A DNA stretch of 64,000 nt from Gautieria morchelliformis (GCA_015179125.1 WHVA01000253.1:62001-126000); one strand, 5' to 3'. Shown: positions 10,429-21,649, numbered from the stretch's first letter. The notes: generated by a model from the sequence alone, not told the origin. Program-made: numbers and translations.

Positions 10429-11633
10429 TTCTAGCACGTTCTTTGCATTCGTAACCAAAGTGCGATCTCAGAGTAAATCCCAGTTTAGATTATGAATGCC
10501 ACTTCAATAGATGCCCTGAGAGTCTGTACAGCAAGAAGCGAAAGGAAAGCCAATTTAACAATGTGTGACATTCCAAGGTTGCATTACGTCTGTTGAATTT
10601 GGCGAAAGCTGCTGTACGATTCCAAACCCACTTTGGTTGTTAAGAGTCATGACTCGCTCCTTCAAGAAATTTCTTTCCTCGACAGCGGCACACCGGGCAT
10701 GCAGTAGAATACAATCAGACAACAAAAATATTTGAGTCGCAACAGAACGACACAAGTCAAATACGCTCGAGCTCTGAATGAGGAACATACTTCGGGCTGT
10801 GAACATCGATGACCTTTGTTTCCGTTATGATCTTCCGAATGAAGTAAAAGGCAGTGGCCGTGTTCGTTGTCCTGCCACCCGTCCTGGTCTGAGCTTGATC
10901 ACAGACCCGGACCTTAGTCCCCTTTGATAACTTGCATGTGTTGCCCTTGTGTTTGTATTCCCAGTCTTTTACGAGGAAAACAAGCTCTTTTTGCTGCGCT
11001 CCGTTAATACAAATATTATTAATGATCAAACCGGGAACTCACTTGGTACAACTCATTAGATGGCGCGCCATTGCGAGACTTGCTCAGGCGTGCGTGGTCG
11101 ACTTTGGCAGACTTGATTTCATCGCCATCAAGGTCGAACTCCTTTCGTACGCTGACAGAGACTTGATAAGACGCATTGAACGATGTCAGGGGAGCGGTGT
11201 TATTCTAAAACACCAGATAGCAGGATTGTTAGTGTAAAATCAATGGCATACTCGTCACTAGCACGCACTGTCGAGTTCATATCCCTTGTACGCACGATCG
11301 TGACCCTAGTGCCTTTTGGGAAATCAGGTCCTGCGGACCTGAGGAGCCTTGCCGGGGCATTAATCTGGTAATATATAATATACTTGAGTACCTAAGAAAT
11401 GGTTTGAGAGGTGATGCACCAACCTTGAATGCTGGCTCCTGTTTTGGAGTACTTGGGGGTTCAAGTTGGTTCGAGGTCGACATCCCGGGCAATATGGGAT
11501 GCGAGGGTGACGTCTCACACCATTTACCGTTGTATTTATATATGCAGGCTTTCAGTAGTTGCTGAAAGGAAGCTGATTCATCGATTGACTCGCGGATGAA
11601 ACCGGCCTGGCCCGGAGTATACAGGATCGATCG
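10429..11633. other. Spacer between kinase copies 2 and 3, no clear gene
   Basis: No product is recognised. Two minus-strand stretches (about 10790-10990 and 11190-11380) give similar peptides with K-G-T-K-V or K-G-T-R-V near their starts. They may be diverged fragments of one unknown protein. There is no start, stop and splice combination that I can support. Confidence 0.4.
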
Positions 11634-13162
11634 ATGGCTGAGCACCCGCAGGTTGACTTCGATTGCGACGACCGCGGTGTCACCCTCTATACATGGCTCG
11701 CATTTTGGGACTCCACCAGGTCCTGAGTGGCTGAGCGAGGATACACGCTCTTCGAGTATGGCTATCATTGGAGGAAAAGATACGTCGGCGACGTGACGTA
11801 CTGGGCTCCCAAGCTAAATGACGCGTCCGTTTCTCACGTGGAGCATCCTTTTTCATACTTTGGGGGAGACGAAGAGGGTATGGCAGTTCTGCCTCTGAGT
11901 GGAGACGTCGTGGTTAGTCCATTTATTCTTCACGTTCGGTCAACGCTCATTCAATTCAAGCCACGCATCGCGTTCGCCCAAGATTCACTGCAGCGTCATA
12001 CTGCGTTGAGATTGACCAAGAAACTTCCGACGAGTACAAAATTTTGCAATTATTGATTAAGGAATCAAGTCTCCAGTCTCTGGAAGGGTTCAATGGTGTT
12101 TTACCGCCTTTGGATCTAGTTGATCTCGGAGATCACTGCATTGTGGTCATGCCTAGGTACAGTATACTTGTTGTTTCATGAACAATCCTCATTCACCACA
12201 TCGTAGATGGGGTGAGTTCGCCTACCACCCCTGGTTCTCGACCATCCGCGAAGCCGTCGATTATATGCGCTACTGGCTCAAGGTACTACTAACACTCAAA
12301 CACTTGATTCCTTTCTTCATATCCCATCGACTTTAATAGGGCTTGAGCTTCTTGCACAAACATCACATTGTCCACCGCGTCAGCCCGTTTCTTTTCTTGC
12401 ATCACCCGAAATGTCTCATGTCAGTGATTTGTGCAGGACATTAAGCCTGAAAACATTCTTGTCAATCATTTTGCGGCTTTCTCCCATATCGAATGGAACG
12501 AGATGCGAAGGACACTCCGACGTGATGGCCACTTAGCGTATGCGATCATCGACTTCGACATCTCCATTATGTTCCCACCCACTGCGACTAGAGAAGAGTG
12601 TCGGCTTCCCAGTAACCTGTCGTGGGACGGCGCATACGACCAACCTCATGACACGAAGCAAGGCGAACTTGATTATGACCCGTTCGCATTCGATGTAGGG
12701 TGCCTTGGTATTCTCTTCTGTGAACGATTCCAAGTGCGCTTTTCGTTCGCTGTATGGCACAATATTTACTGGAATAGTAACCCGGACTCTTTGCCATAGC
12801 ATTTCACTCGCACTGTTCCAATGTTTGCTCCGCTAATGGACCGAATGACGACGCGTGATCTCAGTCGCCGATTGACGGCTAGTCAGGCGCTCGATTTCCT
12901 GGAAAGCTTCGCCTCCGAGTTGACGCAAGAGCAGCTGCAGCTTCCTGCGCCACCCCGGGAGACCAGTAACCTTCAGTATGAAGACTATGACCGTTGGGAG
13001 GGTCTCCCGGACAAATTTATGAAGGATTGGGGTCATTTCCGTGAGCCGAAGCCGTCATTTCAGATCATACTTGTTCGCCAGATCTGCGATTATGCGTGGG
13101 GCTACAAGCTTGTGCAATGGCTTAGACGAATTCATAGGTTTTGGAAGAGCAGTCACTTTTAG
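11634..13162 (+). pseudogene. Kinase-like protein, copy 3 (stop and frameshift)
   Basis: This copy is close to copies 1 and 2 over its whole length, with the same intron positions. It starts M-A-E-H-P-Q (a short N-terminal deletion). A TGA at 11724-11726 replaces the Trp codon after W-D-S-T-R-S. One A is missing in the run near 12020, which shifts the frame in L-T-K-K-T-S-D-E-Y. The HRDIKPEN and DFD region (12430-12730) and the C-terminal exon (12821-13162) remain open. It is therefore a pseudogene, and its 3' half is closer to copy 1 than to copy 2 (same intron 4 sequence and same L-P-A-P-P-R-E-T segment). Confidence 0.85.
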
Positions 13163-14132
13163 GATCTTTCTGCCATGTCATTCCCATTCGTAACCAAAAG
13201 CGCGATCTATTCGTGTATGAGAATAAAACCCAGGACAGATACCCTCAGACTTCACACAATACCGAGAGAGGAAAGCAAGTCAATTTGGTACTGTGTGATA
13301 TTTCAAGATCTATCAAGATCAGGTCGCTCAAGCCTGTATGGAAGAATGAAGCACCTCGGTGGGGCCCGCAGAAACATCCCAGTTAATTTCCCCCTCCAAG
13401 TGGCAAAGATCTAATGTCCTATCCAGCCTGTGCTACTAAATGCTTGGTATTCAAGGTCACCCGGGGTACTTGCTTGTGGAACGAGGACCTGCATTCGATG
13501 CGGGGTTTAACTTGAAGCAGGCCGTGTCAACCTCCGCAACCTCAACCGGTACAATATATAAGTATATCCCCAATCGCGCTTATGGCGCGGAGGTCGGCAG
13601 AACAACTTGCCTAGCTTGTATACCTTCCAGGACTTCCCTATTTCACATGCCGTTATTGGTTTGATAACTTGGTATCGGAGCAATGAGTCATGACACCATG
13701 TGATATTTTTCAAAATCAACAGAAACTCGGAATCTATGTGGCGCAGAAAGGCTTTTTACTGCAAGGTTCGCTGAGACAGCTACTTATTGGAAAACATGCG
13801 GGGATGTATGCTATCAATACGGAATACTTAGATCAATGAAAAGAAGAATGACACAGATCCTATTTGTCTCCGAAGAGCTCAGCAGCTACGAGCCTGAGGA
13901 GGCTATGGCAGAGGCAATCCAACGCGAGCTGGACAGCCCCGCGTGGAGGCGCCTCGGAGGCAGCCGCGGAGCTGCGAGCACGTGACTCGGGCGCTCGATC
14001 ACTCGATCATTTAGGTACCCGGACTTACATCAGCCAGCGGCTAGGCAAGTCGCCGACACCCGACGTCCGCGTTGCTCAGACTGCAACCTCCGCGCTCGCT
14101 GCATTCCCGCGCCCGTGATATTTATTCTCATC
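13163..14132. other. Spacer with a possible LTR remnant
   Basis: No gene is seen. At 13660-13682 the sequence TTGGTATCGGAGCAATGAGT resembles the primer-binding site that follows many LTRs (TGGTATCAGAGC, initiator tRNA-Met). About 120 bp upstream is TATATAAG. This could be a truncated LTR on the plus strand, but no partner LTR or coding part is present. Confidence 0.35.
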
Positions 14133-15524
14133 ATGAAAGCCTGGCAAGTAACAAAGCACGCACACCCGTCTAAGCTCCAGATCACCCTCGACGCCCCGGA
14201 GCCCACTCCCGGCCCCAAGGACGTCGTCGTCCAAGTGTACTCTGCCGGCCTCAATTTCTTCGAGTAAGCTCTGACATCCTGCACCGCAACGCTCTCACAC
14301 CCCTTCCTCTGCACGCAGCATCCTCCAGGCCCAAGGAAAATACCAGAACCAGCCGCCCTTCCCCTTCACCCTCGGCGCAGAGCTCGCCGGCCGCATCGCG
14401 CCCACCTCCCCCATCCCCGCCGGCTGCCCCTTCAAACCAGGCGACCGCGTCTTCGGCTCGACCCAGGGTGCGTACGCCGAGCGCGCCGCGGTCGACTACA
14501 CCCGCCTCCTCCCCGTCCCGCGCGGCATGTCCTTCGCGCAGGCCGCGGGGCTGTATGTCACGTATCCGACGAGCTACGAGGCGCTCGTGGGGCGCGCGCA
14601 GGTCCGCCGCGGCGAGTGGGTGCTGGTGCATGCCGCCGCGGGCGGTGTCGGGCTCGCTGCGGTACAGATTGCAAAGGCGCTGGGGGCGAGGGTTATTGCG
14701 ACCGCGGGGGGGAAGGCCAAGTTGGATGTGGCGCGGAGGCTGGGAGGGGCGGATGAGGTGGTGGATTATAAGCAGAAGGGTGAGTTTTCTGGGGGCGCTG
14801 GATGTGAGACTGACGCCTAGTGGGATTGGGCAGGGTGGCAGTCGGAGGTTATGCGGATCACAAGGGCTAAAGGCGTAGGTCAGTGCTCTCTGTGCTGTCG
14901 GGTTCACCGGCTCATGATATTCTCCCAAGACGTGATATACGATCCTGTAGGACTTATTCGAGGCGCGTCCCCGCGATACAACGCCCCATCATTTTTTCTG
15001 ACCTTCATTCCAGATTCCCTAAAATGCATCGCATGGAAGGGCCGCGCAGTAGTCGTAGGCTTCGTCGGAGGCGAGATTGAGAAGGTACGCGTGGTCGAAT
15101 ATCCGCAAGCACATGATGGACCTGCCTTCACACAGCTTCCCCTCAACCTCGTCCTCCTCAAAAATATCTCCATTGTCGGCATCCACTGGGGTGCATACAC
15201 CAGTACGTAATTGCCTTCCTCACCCGCTCACGAACATGCCTTCATTCCCTGTCACGCGCAGAATTCGAACCGTCAGAAATTCCCAACGTGTGGAAGGGTC
15301 TTTTCGAGTATGTAGAACCTTGTCTACAATATGCGGCCGCGTGCTTACGATTCGCCGTCCGTCGTAGCATGCTCGAGTCGAAGAAAGTAGTCCCCATTGT
15401 GTATGAGCGGGCATTCCGGCTAGAGGATCTTCCTGCGGGACTTGACGCCCTAGAGAAGCGGCAGACGTATGGCAAGGCAGTTGTTTGCGTCCGCGAGGAC
15501 GAGCAGGAGCAGGCTAAATTGTAG
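14133..15524 (+). CDS. Zeta-crystallin-type NADPH:quinone oxidoreductase
   Basis: Eight exons (14133-14263, 14319-14779, 14834-14878, 14930-14962, 15014-15084, 15136-15202, 15262-15307, 15368-15524) give 336 residues with consistent phases. The protein belongs to the zinc-independent medium-chain dehydrogenase/reductase family, which reduces quinones or enones with NADPH, probably in the cytosol. It starts M-K-A-W-Q-V, has an N-terminal catalytic fold with L-G-A-E-L-A-G and F-K-P-G-D-R-V-F-G, and a Rossmann motif A-A-A-G-G-V-G-L-A-A-V-Q-I-A-K. The C-terminal V-P-I-V-Y-E-R-A-F-R-L and G-K-A-V-V fit the family. Exon 4 appears to use a GC donor (after 14962), which is the least certain junction. 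The strong codon GC bias sets it apart from neighbouring transposon DNA. Confidence 0.92.
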
Positions 15525-16806
15525 CTAGTCTACGTGACCTATATCCTCATAAGGGATTATTGTCGTTCACGTGAACTTACTTGGGAGTGTATACTATCGG
15601 GTATCCAGGAGTATGAAACTTCCCTAGTAGCCACACTACACCTGACGTCAATCTAAGTACCTAGAATTGAACCTGATGACTTGGGACGCACGGGCATTGG
15701 GGAGGAAGGTCCAAAGCAGCATCCGCCTTGAACATAATCTTGACATACGGAAAACATCATTAAGGCCTATAGCTATGCTTACTCAACGTTCAACTCTTGG
15801 ACTCCATTTGAATCGTGTGGCCAGCACACCATCTATCTCCAACGGCATTCGACATTACAGCGCGGCCCAGCGTACGATGAATAATATGTGGATTGCGTAG
15901 CCCACTACTAGTACCGGTGAATTAACGGTGTCTACCCGTCCCTCATCCTCATCGGCTTCTCAGCCCATCAGAGACTTCGTCGTGAGCCATCGATCACATT
16001 AATATTGATATTTAAGTTCTGTAGCTATCAAACAAGACTACAGTGACTTCAGGGGGTGAAACAGTTGATTCTGGATGATTGATTCATACATTCGTGGTAG
16101 CTACTTATACTATACTAGTGATAACTACCAGTGTTTGAGATAGTGAGTTAATGGGTCGAAAAACTACGTATAACTAAAGGGGTGACTACTTATAGTCATA
16201 AAGCCATGGGAGTGATGGGGATAGTGTCAGGGGTGTTAAGCTTTGGAATAAAGTCTTATACCTACTATACAAAGCCCCTGTCTACATGGTGTCAAGATAG
16301 TAGTCAGCTGGTCGTGTCATGGAGCTCAATAGAAAATAGAAATCAAATCCCTCCTGTGTAGCATAAATGCTAGTCTTGGTGATGGGGCCGCTGTCTCTGT
16401 GCCTCTTCTATGGGGCAGCTGATTGAGCATACGTACTTGGAATGACATTCTATAGTCATTCCGCGACATCCAATGCTCCTGCGCAGTCTGTGCTCCTCTG
16501 CAGTGTTTGGTGCCCACACCTCCTCGGTGCCTGTGGCCTGGCACCTGTCGACGTCATGGCCAATGCCATCAATCGATAGGCGTGCTGTCTCTGATTCACC
16601 GCACCTGGTCGATGCTCTTGTTCCTGTATCTTATCTGATCTACAGATAAGATAGCTGCTCGGTTGTGATGTCATGTGTCTGTCGTCTGTGTGTGTCGATG
16701 TCTGTCATGAGTGTCGTTCCTATTCTTTTAGTCAATTATTCTCCTTTTTTTCTTTTATTAGTTTCTTTATATATATAGATGACTTTAAGTAGAATAATTG
16801 CATGTA
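15525..16806. other. Repeat-bearing spacer, no gene
   Basis: 15690-16006 is the inverted partner of 6688-7004. 16627-16653 forms an 11-bp perfect hairpin with a 5-base loop. The rest (16010-16800) is AT-rich in part and has no supported gene; it should contain the 3' end of the Copia element, but I cannot delimit an LTR. Confidence 0.5.
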
Positions 16807-17125
16807 TCACAACATCCTCCATTGATCCTTAATGAAGTCAACTGTTATGTGTAAGGCATCCACAGTGTTCCACCCTGCACACCCTCCAAAATTGGTGGAC
16901 GGCAGCATTTGGAGAGCTTCCATGTAGTATGTCAGCATCTCCGCTACGCACCCTGAAAGGGGCTTGGCAAGCATCTCCATGAGTGCTTTATGACTACAAA
17001 TAGTCACCCCTTTATTTACACATATCTTTTCAACCCATTTACTCATTATCCTGAACAGACAGTGCGTCGTTTCTATTAGCATAATCCGAGTCAACGAATA
17101 TTTCGAGGTCAAGACCAGCGTCTCG
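16807..17125 (-). pseudogene. Copia RNase H, decayed
   Basis: After a stop that follows D-D-G-I-T-F, the minus strand encodes F-V-D-S-D-Y-A-N-R-N-D in another frame, the start of a Copia RNase H domain. The remainder is broken by stops and an internal deletion. A-K-P-L-S-G and G-G-C-A-G-W-N-T-V are remnants near the end. Confidence 0.7.
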
Positions 17126-17682
17126 TCAGAAGGTTATGCCGTCGTCACGTGACCCCTTGAGGTACCTGAGCGCATGCTTGATCGCCGTCCAGTGCTCGGC
17201 TCCGTAAGTAGTAGTGAATTGGCTCAGATGTTGTACGGTAAAGGCCAAATCAGGTCGCGTGCTGAGTGCTGCGTACATTAGTGATCCGATTGCTTTAGCG
17301 TAGGGTACTTCGGCAGTTGGACCCGTTGAGTCCATAGGCGTTGTGAGCTTGATCATTTTGTGTAGAGGTGTAGATATGGAATGAGCCATTGCCATGTTGA
17401 ATCGATCGAGTATGATGTCGATGTAATGTCCTTGAGACATAATCAGTGTTCCCTCATTCCTATTCCTCTCAACCCTAATTCCCAAGATTTTCTTCATTTC
17501 TCCTAAATCTGTTAAAGGGAATTTTCCATGAAGCTCCCCCTTGAGTTTAACCATCCCTCCTTTGGAATCAGCAAATAGTCCGAAGTTGTCTACGTATACT
17601 GATATGACTTCGATTGAGTCCTTATCTTGCCTGATGTAGACGCATTCATCGGCTGTGCTCTGGTGGAAGCCGAGATCGAGTA
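17126..17682 (-). pseudogene. Copia reverse transcriptase, C-terminal part
   Basis: This is the second part of the Copia RT domain, after the nested transposon. It encodes L-D-L-G-F-H-Q-S-T-A-D-E-C-V-Y, the catalytic-site segment V-Y-V-D-N-F-G-L-F-A-D, then G-I-R-V-E-R-N and T-R-P-D-L-A-F. The usual catalytic Y-V-D-D is Y-V-D-N here, so one of the metal-binding aspartates is lost. Confidence 0.9.
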
Positions 17683-18643
17683 TGGTGCCACTCACTTAGC
17701 CACCACTACTTTTGTGCAAAATTTTCTCATCCTCCTAACCATGGCCAAATTCTTATTCCTTTTGTAGAAACACATCCTTTAGTAGTAAGAACATATTGTA
17801 TTGAGGGATATCAACCAGCTTCAATTTTGAGTGAGAAAATCTTGTGAACACATCCCAGATTGGCAGGTGGTACATATTGGCCTCTACAGCCGTCAAAAAA
17901 GAAATTGGCGCTTATCCCTCTTGCAGAAACACTCTTTGGTGTATTTTGGACAGATTGTATTGACAGAATCAATATATCATTAAAATTGGATGAGAAAATT
18001 TGTTTTTGGGCTACCCCCATGGTGTGAAGGACAAAAATTAATAATTACTGGTCCAAAGAACAAGCGACAGCCTCTGGAACACACCTGTGTGACTTGGGGT
18101 AAGAAGTAATGCTCACAAGGTTATGGCTTCTGCTCAGGATGCTTCTTGTTCTTGAGCCTCCTTCCATCTTCGCACCTATGTGCGAGTTGAGCCTTTCATG
18201 TATCCCAATGCTCAGTTTGCCTCTATTTTCTTCCACTCTTTCAAATTCTTGTGACTGATCATATACTTGAATGCATTGGGAGCATCCACAGATCCAGCCT
18301 TCTTGTGTAAAGCAGAGAGATTTGCCTCCAATTCATCACCCTCAAGCTCAGCAAGGCTTTTGTTGTCTGACCAAACCTCATCTGCATCCGTCGCAGAGTC
18401 ATCAGAGGGCTTGCAGTTAACACCACCTTTGTACTCACAGTCAGAATCAGAATCAGTTTCACTGGTAGTGTTAATATGGCGATAGTTTCTAGCTTTCGCA
18501 AGGTTGTTTGTCCGGTATGATTTGACCATAGATGGTGGACAGCAGTAAGGATGGCGGTTATGATTTGGGGTTAGGGTTAGAAAATCTGAACGAGCTAGAT
18601 TGGCGGTTGCACACAAGTAGCGGCGCCTAAGTGAGCGGCACCA
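17683..18643 (-). mobile_element. 961-bp TIR transposon nested in Copia RT, TA target duplication
   Basis: The ends are 37-bp terminal inverted repeats (17683-17719 and 18607-18643, 32 of 37 matching) that start TGGTGCC. TA dinucleotides flank both sides (17681-17682 and 18644-18645). Removing the element and one TA joins the RT frame exactly. Inside, on the minus strand, is a broken frame with an acidic segment (S-E-T-D-S-D-S-D), then H-K-N-L-K-E-W-K-K-I-E-A-N and S-I-G-I-H-E-R. I recall such a region upstream of DDE endonucleases in agaricomycete elements, but no DDE domain is present. TA duplication suggests a Tc1/mariner/pogo-type non-autonomous element. Confidence 0.85.
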
Positions 18644-18645
18644 TA

Positions 18646-19231
18646 GTAATTTGCGTAAGCGCTGATGCCAAGCTCGTCCCAATTGCTTGAGTCCATAGAG
18701 TGCTCTGTATATTCTTAGAACGCGTCCAGATCCATCATCAAAACCGTCGGGCTGACGCATGTAGATCTCCTCATCTATAGTTGAATTGAGATAGGTGCCT
18801 TTGACATCCATCATTTCGATTTCCCAATCAAGTGTGTTTGCGATGGCTAATAGAACACGTAGTGAATCGAATTTGACCACAGGTGAAGTTATTTCATAGT
18901 AGTCCATCCCTGGCCTCTGTGTGAATCCTTGAGCTACAACCCTTGCTTTAGCCTTATCGAATTGTCCATCTGGTTGCGTTTTGACAGCGTATACCCATCG
19001 GCAACTGATAGCTACTTGTCCGGGTGGTAGTTCTGTTAATTCCCATGTTCCTAATGTCTTGTGTTGATCCATTTCAATTTCCATCGCTTTCTCCCAGATC
19101 GGCGCATCATCATGTGATACCGCCGCTCTGTAATTCTCAGGTTCAGTGACGATTTCTTTCGTTATGTAAACCTGCTCGGTGCATCCTGAATCATTCAGTT
19201 TCCGGTAATCCGGTCTTTGAGTGATACGCAC
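18646..19231 (-). pseudogene. Copia reverse transcriptase, N-terminal part
   Basis: The minus strand encodes W-E-K-A-M-E-I-E-M-D-Q, then W-V-Y-A-V-K-T-Q-P-D-G, K-A-R-V-V-A-Q-G-F-T-Q-R-P-G and D-V-K-G-T-Y-L-N, all standard Copia RT landmarks. D-V-K-G replaces the common D-V-x-x-A-F/Y-L. The frame runs on into the nested transposon, creating an artificial fusion ORF to 18212. Confidence 0.92.
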
Positions 19232-19237
19232 GCTCCG

Positions 19238-20332
19238 TCAAATCTGTGGAGCTGGCGCTTGTTCAGGTGGATCAGGGACGGGCATTGTCTGGGGTGATGA
19301 CATCTGTGGGGTAGATGGGATCGGGTCCGGCACATGCTCACGTGGCGAGTGCTCCCCCTCGAGCGGTGCCGTGTCGTCATCGTCGTTATCTGGGATAGGG
19401 TAGAGTCGATTGTCATTTTCGTCAAATGTAATGTTTCTAGAGATTTGAACGTGCTTTGAGGATTTATTGTAATACCTCCAGGCTTTTGCATGTTCAGCTA
19501 CTCCGACGAATATATGTTCTTCTGCCTTTGGATCAAGTTTAGCTCGACGTTGATCCAGCACCATAACCCAGCAATTTGTCCCGAATTCCTCTAGACGTGC
19601 TATGTTCAGCTTCTTGCCGAATAGTGCCTGGAACGGCGTTGCGTCATCTCCAAGCACTCGCGTGGGTGATCGATTTTTGATATAACACGCATAAGCCACG
19701 GCCTCGGGCCAGAGTATTTTTGGCAGGTTCTTGGCAAATATCATTGCCCGTGCGTGCTCGAGTAAGGTCCGGTTGAGTCGTTCTGCAATTCCATTCTGGG
19801 CTGGGGAGTATGGAGCTGTGGTCTCCATGATAATGCCATATTTTGCACAAAGTTCCTTGAAATTTTTATTGACATATTCCCCTCCATTATCCAAGTGAAA
19901 TCTCCTCAGTTTCTGACCTGTTTGGGTCTCGAGGAATGCTTTGTACGTCTCGAAGTGCTTGAGCGCTTCATCTTTGGCGCTCCCGAAATAAATGACCGTG
20001 TACCTAGATTTGATGTCCGTGAAAGAATAGAAGTACTTTTCACGTAATTGTCCCTCGGTCTGGGCAGGCCCCCATACATCGGATACTGTTAGGTCACCGA
20101 CGTGATCGACAGTGTCCTCGGCTCTCTTGGGGAACGGCTCCACATGCCGTTTGCCTTGTATGCAGGCCTTACACTGACTTGGCTCTTTTGACTCGTCGAT
20201 TTTGAGTCCAGTAACTAGGTCGTTAGATTTCAACATTTTAATCGAGTTTATGTTGACGTGCCCGAGTATCCTGTGCCATTTGTCCCATGACCATCCCTTT
20301 GCTGCTGTGGCAAAGTCCCGTGCCTCGACTGA
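19238..20332 (-). pseudogene. Copia GAG-pre-integrase and integrase
   Basis: The minus strand encodes W-H-R-I-L-G-H-V-N (pre-integrase), C-K-A-C-I-Q-G-K (zinc-binding), then a DDE integrase core: S-D-V-W-G-P-A-Q-T-E, H-L-D-N-G-G-E-Y and N-G-I-A-E-R-L-N-R. The three catalytic acidic residues are all present. The C-terminal portion is P/D-rich linker to RT. A stop at the 20333 boundary separates it from the protease frame. Confidence 0.92.
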
Positions 20333-20935
20333 TCAAGTGACCCGTGCCTTCATACAGAATAGCCTCCCATGCTTCTGTCCCTGTGCAAAAATAACGCCGG
20401 CGCGTGATTTGAATTCGACGCTGGTGCCTGTAAATGTGGCCGTGTTGCCCTTATCAGTTAGACACCCTACACTGATAAGGTTGTTCGGCGCATCCGGTGC
20501 ATGCTTGACGTCACGTAGCTCAATCATGTTCGTCTTGGCACCGACCTTGAATTCCATGTATATAGTGCCTCGGCCTTGTGTATGTAGTACTGCTCCAGGT
20601 GAAATTCCTTCGATTTCCAACGGCTCCTCAGCATAGCTAGCGAAATCATTTCGGCTTCGAGCTATGTGTGTTGTTGCCGCTGAATCGGCTAGCCAGTCAG
20701 ATGCAGATATAGCACTGTATGCTACTTCCTTAGATACAAACACGAAGTCCTTTTCTTCTGCTTGTTTAACCATTTCTTTGTTCCCTGATTTGAACCACTT
20801 CGGTGCTTGGCCCTCCTTGCCGCCACCTTTCACCCAGCAGTCCTTCACGTAATGACCCTTCTTGCCGCAATTTCGGCATTTTCCCTTTGTTGATCCTGAG
20901 TCATCTTTCCTGGGCCTGTGACGTTGTTGCGCCTT
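20333..20935 (-). pseudogene. Copia zinc knuckle and protease
   Basis: The minus strand encodes a CCHC knuckle at about 20840-20885 (C-R-N-C-G-K-K-G-H-Y-V-K-D-C) and the aspartic protease signature W-L-A-D-S-A-A-T-T-H-I at about 20670-20700. It ends at an in-frame TGA before the pre-integrase segment. Confidence 0.88.
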
Positions 20936-20971
20936 AAGCGCCGTCTGCCGTGCCGATCCAGCTTTCCGTGC

Positions 20972-21559
20972 TCAATCCTCATCGAGGACCCGAGCTATTA
21001 ATATATCAGCTGTTGTCCCGGATCCACTGGCGTTTACTGCCGTAATAAACGCCGACCAAGAATCTGGTAGTGATGTCAGCAACGTGTTCGAGAACTCGGT
21101 GTCACTGATGTAATGTCCCCGTGCATTCAGCTCCTGTTGAATGCCGCAGAGCTTGCGTACGTGCTCCTCCATGTTCACGCCGTCCTCGGCAAGCGTCCGG
21201 AAGAAATCTCTTCGGAGATTTACAATCCCCACTGCTCCCTTAGATTCGAATATAGCTTGTAAACTAGTCCATACAGCAAATGCAGACATTGTCTGATTGA
21301 TGTAAACTAGTTGTTCATCGGCGACTCTGAGGCAAATCTCTTTTCTAGCTTTCTTGTCCTTCCTTCTCCAATCGCCGATTTCCTGCTGCTCGGTCACAGT
21401 GACGTTGTCGGCATCTGTCGGTCTCGGTTCCATCTCCCTGCCGATAGCCACGTCTCACAGATCTAAATCATCGAGTATCCACTCGAGCTGCCGGCGCCAC
21501 GCCGCGTAATTATCCCCGTTCAAGGGATCGATCTTGTACGTATTATTGCTACTCGACAT
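20972..21559 (-). pseudogene. Copia gag
   Basis: The ATG at 21559 begins M-S-S-S-N-N-T-Y-K-I-D-P-L-N-G-D-N-Y-A-A-W, the usual start of fungal Copia gag. A TGA follows D-D-L-D-L near 21455. The frame resumes through E-S-K-G-A-V-G-I-V-N-L-R-R and T-S-L-P-D-S-W (UBN2-type gag) to a second TGA at 20972, before the zinc knuckle. Confidence 0.88.
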
Positions 21560-21632
21560 CGTCGATCGGTATTGAGTTGGTGGAGTGTAGAGTGTAGTTG
21601 GAGTAAGCTAGATTTGTAGTAGTTTTAGTTAT

Positions 21633-21649
21633 GTGCGGGGCCCATAACC
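21633..21649 (-). promoter_or_regulatory. Probable Copia primer-binding site
   Basis: On the minus strand GGTTATGGGCCCCGCAC lies 74 bases upstream of the gag ATG. It is similar to the complement of the anticodon stem-loop half of initiator tRNA-Met (GGTTATGAGCCC-type), which several Copia lineages use as primer. The match is from memory of the tRNA and is not perfect. Confidence 0.5.

Larger units (their letters stand above)
16807..21649 (-). mobile_element. Degenerate Copia LTR retrotransposon (minus strand)
   Basis: The order on the minus strand is gag, zinc knuckle, protease, integrase, reverse transcriptase, RNase H, which is the Copia order (integrase before RT). A tRNA-iMet half-molecule type primer-binding site is proposed at 21633-21649, just before the gag ATG (21559). 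In-frame stops, frameshifts and a nested transposon make it inactive. LTR boundaries could not be recognised: the sequences just outside both ends do not resemble each other. Confidence 0.9.

Noticed and set aside
14251..14928. 225-residue minus-strand ORF
   Set aside because: It is antisense to the conserved exons 2 and 3 of the quinone oxidoreductase and results from its high-GC codon bias.
18212..18643. RT-transposon fusion protein
   Set aside because: The long minus-strand ORF 18212-19231 only joins Copia RT to the nested element by chance; the inverted repeat end and TA duplication lie at the join.
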